A stretch of DNA of 64,000 bases from Pararge aegeria (lineage: Eukaryota; Arthropoda; Insecta; Lepidoptera; Nymphalidae): NCBI RefSeq assembly GCF_905163445.1, contig NC_053187.1, positions 10,044,001-10,108,000 on the forward strand, written 5' to 3'. Shown piece after piece: positions 25,206 to 38,867 of this stretch; the first letter of the stretch is position 1, and each line of letters begins with the position of its first letter. Below the pieces are notes generated by a model, which did not search any database, had not been told where the DNA came from, and was given only the letters and a program-made list of their open reading frames with translations. The translations under genes were made by a program, and so were the position numbers.

Positions 25206-26784
25206 TATCGCATTAAAAAAATATCACATGATGCTTTTAATATTAGTCGATCTTTGTAATACTGAAGCCCATGAGTACTAACTTGATTTTAAGAACATCC
25301 AAAGAATATCCAATATAAAAATATCCTTTCTTACATTTCGGGTCAGTTTATAAATAAATAATAATAACACGGTTAGAAATAATGAAAAATGAATATCATA
25401 TAGCATATTGCGCAATGCAGTCCTTCCATCGCAAAAAGGGAAGCACCTGTTGCCGTGCGATCACCTAGTCATCATATTGATCTATCCATTACTATAAAAA
25501 GCTTTGCACCTAGCCTACCTGAATGACTAACATACAATTTAAAGCTCAAATGACCGAAAGCAGAAAAAAAAGCTTTGTAAGAAAGGATTTCTTCAAGATA
25601 TTTTCCAGTTTTATCCACGAAAATTGATATTTTTGATATGGTTAAAAAATAGAAGTATAATATAAAAGTTTTTGATATTTCCACTCCCGAAGACTCAAAA
25701 ATAAGGGATTAACTTTATTGAAAAAACTTCTTGTTCAAGTTATATCTGTTTTTGTATTCTCACTTCTATTTGATTTGGAATAACAACTGGTGAGAAATTT
25801 CTTAATCTTACGGCCGTTAAAAATTGTTAGTTGCTGACATCTTATTATAGAAATAAAGATGGATTTAACGCGTTTTAATACGTGAAACTTTTTTAGTCCA
25901 AAATTGTTATGGCTAGTTTATAATTTTTTGCCATATTTATACAGCCACCGGCTCCCGGCTATAGGCATGCCCACCGGCGTGGCCTCACGGCCAGCACGAC
26001 CGACTGCAATCACAGCTAAAGGGGGCGGAAGCTGTACGCTACGTGACGACGCTAAATGAATGACGCACGGAATCGAATACTGAATCCTGTCAAATGTATT
26101 GCGCATTCGTGACTGTCTTTTATAAATCAATATTATATCATTACTAGTGGCTATCCCGGGGCTAAGACTTCGTATTAGATAACACCTTTAATCTTTTTAC
26201 GGAAGATTTAGAGTTCCTTTACGTTACAACTTTGTCCGTCTACCACAGCTTCATGCTTCAGCAACTATTCAGTAACGGGAAATGTTGAATAGATTCTGCT
26301 TGTTCAACTTCATCGCATTTTTATTATAATTGCTAGAGGGGCGTTTTTACAATAAGGATCATGAGATATATTTAAAAAAGTGGTTTTTTCTAATTTGAGC
26401 ATATTCGCTCACGTATTTTTGTAACCATATACCTAGTAAATGAGTTGTCATGAAAAATGTCGACAGGTCGAAAGTACTTTACCTTCCCCACTCACCTTTT
26501 TTCCGAATCATAAATAAACTGAGTTCATGAAAACATTATAATTCATATCAGGTACTATAACCATTTTTTTTACTGACACAGCATTTTTAAAAATCAACAA
26601 TAAGTCTAGTTATGCAGTTTGGTGCTTTCGAAGTGCTCGAACAAAGAACTGTTCGTATTATCGGTTTTGTTATTTATTAAATTATACATAATGTGCTTGG
26701 GGAAATCTGCGCCAAATACCAATATTTTAACTGTCATTGTGTAAATAAAATCTACCTACAATATATATTTTTTTAATTCCACTA

Positions 26785-27045
26785 AAAATTTGCCCGTGAT
26801 GCAGTCTAAGGTGGTAGCAGGTTAAGCAGTGCGAGGTAGATATATGACTGTTATATTCATACCATGCGGCATCGTACTGGAACGCTAAATCACTTAGTAG
26901 CACGTATTTATCGGTAGGGTGGTAAAAAGCTACGGCCGATTATAATTTACAGGTGAGAAAAGTTAGAGGTGCGCGCTGGGATTCGATCTCGGCCCCCCGG
27001 AAGTGAAGTCGAGCACCTACCCACTGCGCTATCACCGCTTCATCC
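26785..27045 (-). mobile_element. SINE of the 'CCACTACAAGTTAGCCC' family
   Basis: The T-rich left end reads as the reverse of an A-rich tail; then GATGCAGTCTAAGGTGGTAG, GGCATCGTACTGGAACGC, TCGGTAGGGTGGTAA, and a B-box-like GGGATTCGATCTCGG on the right. Same order as the copies at 52750, 54065, 58090 and 59020. Confidence 0.75.
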
Positions 27046-28002
27046 TGCATTTGCGTGTAACTAGTTTATTTCAGCAGGTTTGGTTCTCAGAAAATTATTT
27101 TTATAGTATGATATTAAATTGTTTTCAAAACATAGATTTCTCATACGTCCTTACATAATTGTATTGTGGATATACTTTTAGTATAGGCTAATCCATGAAC
27201 TAAATGCCATAGTATGCCTAACTGTTGTAAGCCTAATATTTGTAGTTCTGACTAAGACATTCAGTTGTTATGTTGATTTAAGCAATTATCGTGTTACAGT
27301 TCAGTGTTCCTGCATAACCGCTCATTAATCAACTGTGATTTCGATACGACTCTCTCGAAACCATTGTAGTGCTACTGTTCTATGAGTAAACAAATACAAT
27401 ATATGGATAAATCATCACAGGAGATAATATTATACTCTGTATCCCGTAGAAAATAATTGGCTGAAACAACTTAATGCGTTAATGATTATTATCAGATATT
27501 AGTGATGATTACTGTCTTCAGCCTTGCTTAAATCACTAAAAGTGATAATAAATCGTTTGAGCCCATGAACCCGCATTGGAGCAGCACGGTGAAAATGAGC
27601 ACAAGCTCAGCAATAGGGCATAACCAGGTAAAGTCTCGTAACATTTTGAAAAGAAAACAGACGATTAATAAATCATGAGAGTAAAAGTGGTAATTTACTT
27701 GAGTTAAATATACCACTCATTAACTCCTAATTAAGTACCCTTTATTTGGTTTACAGTAAGATGACATTTAAAGGTGACTCCCATAAAAAAAAAGCATTTA
27801 AACAAGGATGACTATGGATCGAATCTATATTGTTTTGACATGCACATTACAAATATATATTATGCCTATAGTATAAAAATGTAAATTTTATTGTAATTTT
27901 TTTATGACTGCGTACCAAAATTATTACCAAATCAGTTGAACAAGAACCTGCCGTAAGAAATGGAAGAAACGTACGCAATGTAAGGCACTGCATTATTTAA
28001 TA

Positions 28003-28235
28003 CTAGCTGTTGCCCGTGATTTCGTCTGCGTATGATTTTCTTTTATGATGTGGCATTCAATTTAGTTTTAGATCCTACAAAATTTATAGTATTCAGTATC
28101 GCTAAGCCTTAAATGAGGGGTTTGCTGAGGAGTTATGTCCTCTATCTCCAACCACATTTATCAGACCTACACAGTTTGGGCAAAATTAAAACATATTATA
28201 ACCTCTATAGTACAAAAATAATTATTTCAATCGGT
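28003..28235 (+). repeat. Dispersed repeat, 5' part
   Basis: Starts ACTAGCTGTTGCCCGTGATTTC and shares the GCTGAGGAGTTATGTCCTC-type block with 50195-50300. Similar starts (CTAGCTG with GCCCG or CCGC) occur at 25047 and 39278. Class not determined. Confidence 0.55.
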
Positions 28236-28933
28236 TATAATTTGTCATATGTGGATGCTCTTCCTATCTTATGTGGCAACTCTTGCTGCTGACATTTGTG
28301 TTGCTGCTGACATAGTGGAATGAAACGTTACGATGAACGTGGCTTTTGCGGCTTTTGTGGCTTCTTGGGCTGTAGCAGCAGTTTACGATCTACTTGTAAA
28401 CGACTTAACGTGTTTAAATAAAAATCTCTATTTTTTGCTAAATTAAAACAAATTAATAAGTAGTAGTTAATGATATTTAAGTCTTATTATTAATTTTTTC
28501 GATCCGAACAAACATAAAAGATTTAACTAAAAGATATTTTAAGTTAGAGAATGTCATGTTAAATACATAAATAAATACAAATAAATACAGGTAGAAACAA
28601 AGTAAGACTACTGGACTTATAACCGACTGAATATTTTATTGAGTTTCTTAACAATGCTCTTTCATACTTATGAATATTCAGAACACTGTTTATTTTGCTG
28701 AGGATTTAAGAATGAAAAAAAAAAGAAAATGTATTGCGGTACGACTTCACTATTACCATTAGGTAAGGTAAACTGTGCCGTATATTTCTAAAAGCTTTTA
28801 CCAGCCTGCCCGAAACATTGCCGAAATGTTAAAGAATTTTCAGTCTTCTTACGAATTGCTCGGACGTGTTTCATGTCGATTCACGTTTTGATTTTGAAAA
28901 ATCTTACATGGAAAATATTTCATGCTTACTTAC

Positions 28934-28964
28934 CTTTGCGGCTTGCAATACCATATTTACTTAC
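28934..28964 (-). other. sif: Recursive splice site with 31-nt RS-exon-like segment
   Basis: On the minus strand a pyrimidine tract (TTTTCTCTTTTTCAG, ending at 28965) is followed immediately by GTAAGT at 28964-28959, so an acceptor and a perfect donor are fused with no exon between. A second perfect donor, AAAG|GTAAGT, follows at 28933. The 31-nt interval is not a multiple of three, so inclusion would shift the frame. It lies inside the long sif intron in the sense orientation. Known behaviour: such sites split long insect introns into steps; use here is inferred. Confidence 0.55.
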
Positions 28965-30054
28965 CTGAAAAAGAGAAAACTTTATTAGTAAAATAATTAA
29001 TGAACTATTTTAATATGACACATTTTAGAATTTATTACTAAATCAATTTATCCCTGCCTACTGTTTCAGGAAAAAAATACATGAATATTTATGGTATAAT
29101 TGTTCAAGGGTTATAAATTTATTTTATCACATTCTTTAGTTAAACTAGAACTCATATGCCTGAGAGGGGATTGTGGAAATGAGGAAGCGTAAAAGATTTA
29201 TTTTAAAAGCTTTTCTACTTGATAAAAGTAGCACCTCTTTTATGACTTAATTACTTGTTTAATTTCAAAAATGTACGTAAATATTCGCTGCAAAATTTAC
29301 GTTGTTCGTTAATCACGCAAACAACTGGCTGCAGCTTTTATTAAGTTTATCAAAAGTAAGAAAGGAAGATGTTCCATATTGTTTTGAATTATATTTTGTG
29401 TATCTGGCCAATTTAATAAGCCTATTAATAAATTGACTTTAACTATCCTAAAGAATATTAGTACTTATATATGTATTGAAAATTCAGAACTATGAAATAT
29501 AATACTTCGCCTGAATGCTTGGAACCCGAAGTAATAGTACTTAGATTATTAGTAAGTTAAGTCAACTACGGGATATCTAAACTCAATACGTTAAAAAATG
29601 CTAGGGCGGTGGTGTAAATCCTCTGCTTATATTAAAATTTGGAATAAAGATTCGCATCATAATGTCGAGGCCCGAAGGTATGGCAAGGTAAAACCAGCAC
29701 CTTAACCGAAGGAGTTTGTGTTGCAATATAATTCTATAATATCCGCTTGTAAAGGTATAAGCCGATAGAGGACACTGCAGTGAAAGATTTAATCGTGGTT
29801 GGATATTATTCTTTTTACAGACTTTTTTGTTTATGTGAAAATGGGTCCATGGATAATAATTTGCAACCAAAGTACACGACTTGCTGTATCAATCGCCAAA
29901 AAGCACAAATAATCCCATAGAAAAACGTAGAATTTTGTCGTATTAAGCTCGGACCAGCAGTTAGTTTACAAGACGCGAAAAAAATAAGGTTGAACCAAGT
30001 TTTCAATGCATTTGCTAGAGGTTGCCCACATTACTGTACCCATGTTAAATTTCC

Positions 30055-30330
30055 AGTGAAGTGAAGAGATTTCCAGCCAATTCCCTGTGCTGCCCTGTGG
30101 CCATCAACCTAAGGCGTGTTACGCCTTATGTGCCTGTTCACATGAGAACCCAGCATTGCAACAATGCTGCTGAGCGGAAGAAATAAGCATGGTGATAGTA
30201 TACTACCCCGGCAGAGCTCTGTGACAAAAAGCCGTACTACACAGCGAGGTAGACTACGGCCTAAGCGCTTCTCATTCTAATACGAGACCCGTGCCGTGTA
30301 AGATATCCACGAGGCCAATATAAAATTTTA
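30055..30330. mobile_element. Retroelement fragment joined to a SINE 3' end
   Basis: 30080-30230 (GCCATCAACCTAAGGCG, GAAATAAGCATGGTGATAG) resembles, in reverse, 45990-46135. 30240-30320 carries the SINE phrase GGCCTAAGCGCTTCTCATTC and ACGAGACCCGTGCCG. Confidence 0.5.
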
Positions 30331-32060
30331 CGAACAGACCGGTTAAAGCATGTGAAATCGCTGGGAACAGCTGCTAGCGTATAAACTGATCAATATATTA
30401 CTCCCCTTTGCGTTGTGCAGCGGGATAAAAAATAACAATTTAATGAGGCAATGCTAAATAAATCATCTGCTTCTCTTACAAAAGGTTTAGGTACCTACGT
30501 TTGTGAAAAAGATAAATTTTTGGACGAGCAAACAAAAGCTTAATTTGAATTTATGTTCTTCAAACGGCCTTTTGTTCCTGAAAGTTATTACTGTGTGCAT
30601 TGGACTGAGTAAAAATATTACGTTCGTATATTAATTAGTGCTGCTATAACCGGAACAGACAGGGAACGGGTCGACTGTCGCAGTGAGTGAAAGAAGCGAG
30701 ATCAATAGGGTCCGACCCTGACACAATTTTCAGTGTCCGTAGGCAGACGAGGTTGCGGCGCTCAAGAATAAACACTGGCCCCCCTATATCCCGTTACACG
30801 GAGGGTGCGATTAAAATGATTTTTTATTTGAACTTTAACATTAACAAACGTTTTTGATTTCTACATTACATAACACTTTTTTCATGAAATTGTACACCAA
30901 ATAGACAAATAACTGAGATTCTCTTCACTAACTTTTTCGAGCTTATAACCAATGTGTTTAATGTAGGTTTGAATGATAATGATGCTTTTCCCCCAGTATG
31001 TACTGATGATTCGAAATATATATTGTATTATGCTATTCAAAAAGATAAAACCATAATTTTGACATCTAGTTAGTCTAAATCAGCGAACGAAAGTATTTTA
31101 ATACCTAATAATTCATGAAGACGACTGGTTGTAGCGGGCTTTAGCGTTTATCAATGAATCTATAAATAATACATCGTCGCGTCTTGTAATGACGATACCC
31201 TCACACTGCGGAGACTAACGTAGTGTTTATATTCTCTTCGACGGTACCTATAATTTTTATTGGTTCCCTACATTGACAAAAAACAGTCAATACTGCACTG
31301 TCCTTGAGTTTTTCAATAAGATGCGCAACATATCATCATTGTAAAATAAACCGATTTTTTCACTGACTACAATAATTCAATATCATATTGATTGTACGCT
31401 CATTGCAACTGATATCTTGTCTAATAAGTCTATGTAAATGATTATGTTATGGCAACAATATAATACTTCATCTTAGATATATTCATAGTTAGATCAACAC
31501 TCTGTACGATAAAATATTGTATCCATATCTCATCTTTAAATTGCAAGTCGTTGTAAGAATAATATAAATAAATTAAATTGAGAAGTCTGTGTATTAATTC
31601 AAGTGTCTGTCGATACCAAAATAGATGCATTTTTTTTGTTTTCTCTAATTTTGGACGGATTGACCTTAAGAACGCCTAAACTGATTTTGTCGATATTTTC
31701 ACAGACAGGTAAAAGATTGTATAAAACGGGGAGAGGAGTTATTGTGGTTTTTTTCGGATTTATTTAGTTATGAGGGAAGTTTTAAGCATTTAAACCAGGA
31801 TAGTTTTAAAAAAAATACCTTCTCTAATTGACGTTTTTCCCAAAATAACCTTCAATAGCACTCACGTTATATGAATGGGACGGCAGGTCTCATACAAAAT
31901 TCACGAAAAAAGGGTCCATGTTAACATATACATGTATACAAATTTAAATAATTTAAAACATTTCAATTTGAATTAACCATTGCGAATAATTTTTGCTTTG
32001 AACAATCTATCACCTATCCTAGCAGCATCGACTGGGAGGAGTTTTACAAAATCACCTTAC

Positions 32061-32078
32061 CTCGCCTTTCAGTCGGTG
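32061..32078 (-). other. Possible 18-nt phase-0 microexon
   Basis: Minus strand: a T-rich stretch ending ACTTAG precedes an 18-nt open segment (six codons, HRLKGE) followed by GTAAGG. Both borders fit splice consensus, the length is a multiple of three and the phase matches the sif 45565 donor. The pyrimidine tract is interrupted by A residues, and a match this small can arise by chance. Confidence 0.2.
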
Positions 32079-35000
32079 CTAAGTAAAATGTAAAAATTAC
32101 TGACACTTTCCTTGCATAAAAAGGAACGATACTATATAAAAAGTATATGATCTATACATAGTAACTTTCTACATTTTATTTGGCACGGACTTAAAAAAAT
32201 TGTAAAAAATATTTATTTATTGCTTTTTAGTTGTATAACAAGGTCGTTTCTTTTTTGTCAAAAGATGTTACAAATTTTATGAGCACACCACATAAATTTG
32301 CATAACAAACTATGAGCTACTTTCTGGAATTTCCTGGGGGAAATTCGAATATCGTGGTTTGGTTTAATCTATATAAATAAGTGCTCTTTTGGAATGTCAA
32401 AATAACAGTTTTTTTCTAAATTATGAAAAATTATAATATACAGTAATTATAAAAAACAAAGCCATTTTAAAAATTTGTCTGTATGTCTGCTTCTTCCTGC
32501 TAATTTCCAAATCAGCTGGACTGATTTCTGCAGGACTTTGATTGGCAAAAAGCTACTGTCATAATATATGCCCTATGCATTTTGATTTTTCTCAACCAAT
32601 ACAAAAGATGGATGAAGTTGGCTGTATTCGTAAGATTTTAGAGAAAAAGTGGCGCAAGAAACTCCAGAGCAACCCATCTATTAAATGTGTTACTTACTTT
32701 TACATGTTACCAACATATTATTACAAATATTATTTTATGTTCTAATATTTTATACCATTGATCAATTTACTACCAAATTATAAAAACATACTCAACGGTA
32801 TTTAGCGGTGGCATTATATCAGATCAAAATAATCTCCTCGTCGCGTCGTAATCAGCTACAATGTTTTTCCATAGTAAGCAACGTATAGAATGTTGAAAAA
32901 CTGAAATAAATTAGAAGTAATGTGAAGAACAAAATAATAGAACTAAAAAAATCACAACAATTTTTGTTTACAATAAGCGACTCTACTTTACTTTGTTCCG
33001 AATCGTTCGATAGCCCATAGACATCTAGCTTTTTGCATATACAATAACATATACTTGGTCTATTCTTGTCTAAGCTACGCAACGCGTACGAAAAGGACAG
33101 ATATATTATTTTTTGTTATATTTAGTTTCATGATCAATGATGCTTTCAGATTTAATCCAAATTTAAATAAAATACTGCGTTTCTATGCAAAACAATAGTT
33201 TAAAATCATAAAACAATCTTTTACTTCCTGGGAAAAAATACGCCATCATCTTAAGTATGAAATACTTAAGTTGAGTAATTTTTAAGTTGAGTAATTTTAG
33301 CATGTTCTTACCACGCAGTATCCCATTTTGTACGTGTAATCTGCCAGACAAACAAATTAAGACTGGCGCGAAATTTATACCGTTTTTGCGTTTCATACCC
33401 ATTTAGTTTGGACATTTTGAGCGCTGTCCCGAAGTCTATTTCATATTAAGTTAGTGTTCAATACCGTTAAATAAACGAATAAAGAGCAGTGACCCGTATG
33501 ACAGGTACGCTCTAGAATTTTCTAATAATAATTTTTGATAGCCAAATTGTTTTTGGTTCTTTAACCATTCCATCTGGGTTGGTCTTGCAGTTGAAATCTT
33601 CCATTACGGACCACGACAACCGGAGTTCGTTACCGACTCGGGGTAAGAAATTGAAAAAAAGGTGGTGTCTACTTTGGAACGTATTAAGCCTTCCCTCGGT
33701 ATCTGTTATCTTTTTTAGAGCCCGCCAAGCAGCGTTGGAGCCACTGCTCCAACTTGGTGGAAGTGGACCTAGTAATTTTAATAGGTCATGTTCTAACAGT
33801 TTAATTAATAGCTTGATCATAACCTGCCACACCGGGCACCATCAGAGGGCGTTTGGCACCATCACTCGAAATGCCGTGTTGCGTCGAATACTAATTATTT
33901 GTACGATGTAATATAGTATTCACGTAAAAACGTTGTTAAAAAATGTGAGCTATCTTTTTATCATCGTACGCTGATCATAATTAATACTGTGTTCGACAAA
34001 AATATTTATTGGTCTTTAGTATATCTAAAAAAGGGTATATCTTAAGCAAATCTATTTATAATTTTCTCTTATACATAAGGCGCAATAAAGTATTTTATGG
34101 CGGAAAAAATAAATAATGTAAAATAATAAAAAATATTCAATGATAATTTTAGGCATAGAAAATTAATCCTTAAAAATGAATTGGTTTAAGGTAATCATGT
34201 GAAAGGAAACTAAAGCTATCTCACAAAATGTCTTCTTAAGTACCTCAAGTACCAGAGCATCATTGCTAAGAGATTTAATAAAATCATGTATTATTTAAAT
34301 TTAACGGGATATGTTATGATAAGCAAAACCTTATAAAAATACAACCAGGTGCGAAAAGCTACATCAAATATATTTATACCTACGAGTACGCTTATAGAAA
34401 ATGCTCGTATATATTATGTAAATCTTTTCCATTCTATTAATTGTATTGAAAACAAACAGAGGCGGGTGGGTAATAGTTATTGCGTCAAACATGAAGTTGC
34501 TTAAGAAATTTTCCTATCATCGTAGGCGTTTCATTGTTTGAAATGAGGGTAATAATAGATTTGTTATTAAAATACACTTGATAATAATAACCATCTATTA
34601 TGTTAGGATACCTGACGATAGTAGCAACTCACGCGCTGTTTACTGTATTAATACTGCAAAGTTTGAATTAGCTTGCCGAGTTTGTAATAGAGGCTGCCTC
34701 ATAATGTTTCATACCTATCGTTGTTGAAGCGCTACTTCCGTATACAACAACGTAACTTTACGACCTACTTACATAATCAATGCACAGGTCATACTTTTGA
34801 GCTACTACATTGCCATTGTACCTTTTTGTAAAGTTTCTAAAGTTATTTTGAATTCTTAAAGTAAAAAGAAAATTTTATTGCTATTTCAATGAGGCTTGTC
34901 AATTGTCTTGTATACTTAACATGTGATAAAAGTATATTTTAATAAAGAACAGCAATTAATTTTTATATGATACACAGGACACATTTTATATGTTGTATAT

Positions 35001-35902
35001 TTATGCGCGGTCATGGTTAGGAAAAAGTTAAAAGTCATTATTTATTAATATTGCGACACCCGTGTTATTTGTCATTCAAACTCAAATTACGTGTAAGAAT
35101 TTTAACCCACTTTTGAAAAATCAATTTAAGCTAAAAGGTATTTAGGTAAAGTATAATTTCCGTAAAATGCACTATGAACTGAATCTATTCGCTAAATAGT
35201 ACAAAGAACATTCCACCATTGTGTACCCCTTTTACATCGTATTTCGGCTTAATGTTTGTAAACCAATTCCAAATTTCATCAATGTTGATTAAATTATCAT
35301 GATATCGACTATTTTATTTTAATACATAAAATATGTATGATGGCGGCTTGTTGTTATGACCTTTAGATAGGTACCACAGGAAAAACAGCACCTTTGTTTT
35401 CTCTTACTTGTAATAAAAAAAACTAATTAAAAATGTTATTTCAGATAATAAATAATTGAGATCTTGTGGTAAATGCCGAACTCCACGTAGACAATGTCGC
35501 GATAGTGTAGGAATCTCACTACCAAGGCCTGTAAGGGTTCTTTCCTCACAATACATCACCCCGCATTGTTAGATAATTCACTCGAAGATCGTAAAAAAAC
35601 GTTTTAAATTTTTTAAAATACAAAAATAAAATGTTTCAAATGTTCTATAATATGAAGATAGGTACACCGTCGAACACCTAGATACTATTTTGGGTATAGA
35701 CTAATTAATCTTATAATCAGATTAATTAACAAGATTATAATTACCTACTTTAGACGTGGGCAGGCGAACCACCAAGTGTTCTACGTGTGTCTACGGAACT
35801 GCTTGTGTAATTCAATATATTATTATTATTCTTTTTTATACTTAACCAAATAGTACTGGCGTATGTTCAATGGATTCTTCATTAATTATTTTAGTCAAAA
35901 AA

Positions 35903-36197
35903 ACGGTGATAGTCCTGTGGGTAAGACATTGATCTCACTTCGGCAGGCCGAGTTCGAATCCCAGCACACACCTCTAATTTTTTGTGCGTTTTACACAATT
36001 AAAATCACTTTCTTCAATGGTGAAGGAAAACATAGTGAGGAAACCTGCATGCTAGAGAGTTCTCAGAGGTGTGTGGAGTCAACAAATTCGCACAGAACCA
36101 GCATGGTGGACTACAGCTGCCATAGCCCCATCTCATTGTGGGAGGACACCCTTACCCTGTAGTGGGCCGGTGATGGGTTGATATGATGATGATTATT
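35903..36197 (+). mobile_element. Full-length tRNA-derived SINE
   Basis: Box-A-like TAGTCCTGTGGG at 35910, box-B-like AGTTCGAATCC at 35951, the body with CAATGGTGAAGGAAAAC and GTGAGGAAACCTGCATG, the CAGCATGGTGGACTACAG phrase, and a GGGCCGGTGATGGGTTGAT 3' end with an ATG-repeat tail. It is the best reference copy for this family in the window. The 99-codon ORF here is SINE sequence. Confidence 0.85.
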
Positions 36198-38736
36198 TCA
36201 CTCTTGATAGTAAATACTAAAATGTTATTGAAAGAAATAAGTGATATTTAACAAATAGTCAACGAATTCATCGCTGGTTCATCATGGGACCTTGGGCTTT
36301 TGAATATTGTTAATATTGTCTTAAGTATTTAAGGACCGTGAAGTTACTCTAAGAATTTTCCGCCATTAATGAACTCTCACATTTATTTTCATTGAAACCT
36401 TTATAATACATTGGTTTATTCCATTTTAGCCCCATAATTACTCCCAAAATAAAGCTTTTTTCTGTATGAAGCAATTTATTTATATTCAGCAGCTATCTAT
36501 TCTGTTCCGCGCCACTTAGATACGAGTATGTTATCTAAAGCAAGCTTTGAATCATTTGTAGTTGTTCTAATAAAATATTTCTCTAATTCATGTTACAATG
36601 TTCTGTTTTTTCACTTTCTGAGAACAGTGGTGTACTCCGTACTGGCATCCATATCCAACTTTCTATATACTTTAAAACACCATCTGTGATTTTAACCTCA
36701 TGGTCATATAAAAATGAAGGATTTTTTTAGGAATTAAATGTAAATAATCTGTATAGGTTTTAATATTAATATAAAGGGAAAAGAACACTGCGAAGCCATT
36801 CTGCAAAACTAATGCTGTTCACAAAATCCTGTCGTTGAAGGAAAATAGGAAAAAGGCCTTTCCCGAATTCGTTTGTTCACGCTAGTCGAACACCTGATGC
36901 TTTTGTCATTTCAAAGGGTAACAAATAACTATTTCGTGTCTTCTTTCTTTGAAATATAAAATGTGACAAAGCCGGTATTCCTCTTTGTAACTTATTCATT
37001 TCTCATTGAATTCAAGTCTTGGTGTGTCTATTATTTTTTGACATATGAGTAGCCGCAGATGAGTAAATGTAATCTAAAAACATTCGCAAAGCTTAAGCTA
37101 TAGATAGTGTCAAAGTCAAATTCATTCTCGTATGTTTTGGTTTTTTAAAAAATCTCCAGGAAACCGTTAATTTTCCCTGGTGAAAAAAAAAAATTTGCGT
37201 CTCAAGGTTGCAAGCTATATTTAGCAATTTTCTGCCAACATCGGTTTCGCTGCTAAGCCGTAATTGGTAACAAACAAATAAACAAACAGAGATACTTTCG
37301 CGTTTATAATAATACAGAATGTCTATAGCATAAACAATTCAGTACATAGGGGCTAAGATCCACATATTATCTGTTCTGTGGTGTAATACAAGATCCATAG
37401 TAATTCATGCCCCTTAATCTATTAGACTGCACACCTCGCAAGCGTGAATAGTTTTCAAATAACAAAATACAATAGAGAAATGAAAATAAATTTTGTCTGT
37501 ATCTACAGCTAATGCCCTTGGAGGATTTTTTGTAAAGATTGGCAACAGTAACTTGGTAAGAAGGTATAATTTTTCGTATTAAAGCTTATATGTTTGAAAT
37601 CGTAAAATAACGGGTATTGTATAACTAGTTTTATAAAGTTTATATTGCTGTTACTTATTGAATTTAGTTAAAAATGTAAACTACGGTTTAAGATTATAAA
37701 CACGAAGTTAAAAAAAAATATTAAATACCTACTTTTTGAAATATAGATATTAATACATACTGGTTATATAAGTTTTTTAGGTTAAAAATCTGTGAAATGT
37801 AAATAAACGAATGAAATAGTTGCATAGTAAGTACAAGCTCTCTTTCACTAATATTTTTTCAATTGTAACTATGAAGGAAGAAGATAGAATAAAACCAAAA
37901 TTAAAGCAGTTTGCTAGTGATCCGTATTACCTTTATAAAAACAGCACTCTTCGATTTGATGGCCCCCATGCAGTTACCATATTATAAACATTTTTTTAAG
38001 AAACTACTTGTTTAACTATTTAATATTATTTAAAGTACGTATAAGATTTTTAGACTGTCTACTATAAAGTCAACAATTATTTTAGGTATATATTTATAGA
38101 ACTTTTGTTATCAACACGAGTTTTAGTTTAATAACGTTTTCTAATTAACTTTAACTGTATCCAATTCATCTACAATAAGCACAACTTAGCAAATGTCAAT
38201 GAATCTTTTTGTTTATATAAAAATGGCAGTTACGAAGTAATTCACAAAAGTCAACATTCACTTAGAAAAGATTATCACAGGTGGATCAAGCAACATACAA
38301 GCAGGAACTTCTACTTTAGTATTTAAATTCTATAACATTTATTTTCTAATTTTTCAATTTACAACGCATAAAGAATTTAACATTTAGATATAGGCCCTAC
38401 AATTGACGCGGGATATGTTAATATATATAACACGCAACTTTTAACAGAGGTATCAGGCTACAGTTGAACTGTATTGTAACAACCATGAGAAATAATATCC
38501 AGTAACTAGAATCGCCGTGAGGGTGATGAGATCTTCTTTGTCCGTGCACTTGATAGTAATAGCTTTGTATTTACACAAACAAAACGTCTTAGTTTTCGGT
38601 TCAGAGTTCTCTTCCGCGACATTCGACACGACAATGTTTGTACGTATTTAAGCGTTCGGGACGCACGTTTGACTTTAATACATTTTATTATTGGAGAAAG
38701 TTAACCTCAAAATAATATTTTTGATGCTACGTTTAG

Positions 38737-38867
38737 GATACGATTGGGATGCCTACGGCGCAGCGGAGAACGCCGCGTTCTGCGCAAACTCCGCCGATTC
38801 GCCCCGAGCTCGACCGATGTGGCCCAGACCTTACTCCCACGTTGCCTTGAATATTGTCCATTCTTAA
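38737..38867 (+). other. Open, GC-rich plus-strand segment, possible terminal exon
   Basis: After GTTTAG at 38736 the frame stays open for 42 codons (YDWDAYGAAENAAFCANSAD and on to SHVALNIVHS) before TAA. GC-rich third positions suggest past coding. The other plus frame (81 codons from 38744) is also open. No partner exon or known family. Confidence 0.25.

Noticed and set aside
35903..35975. tRNA gene
   Set aside because: Only a SINE head; boxes are imperfect and a full SINE body follows.
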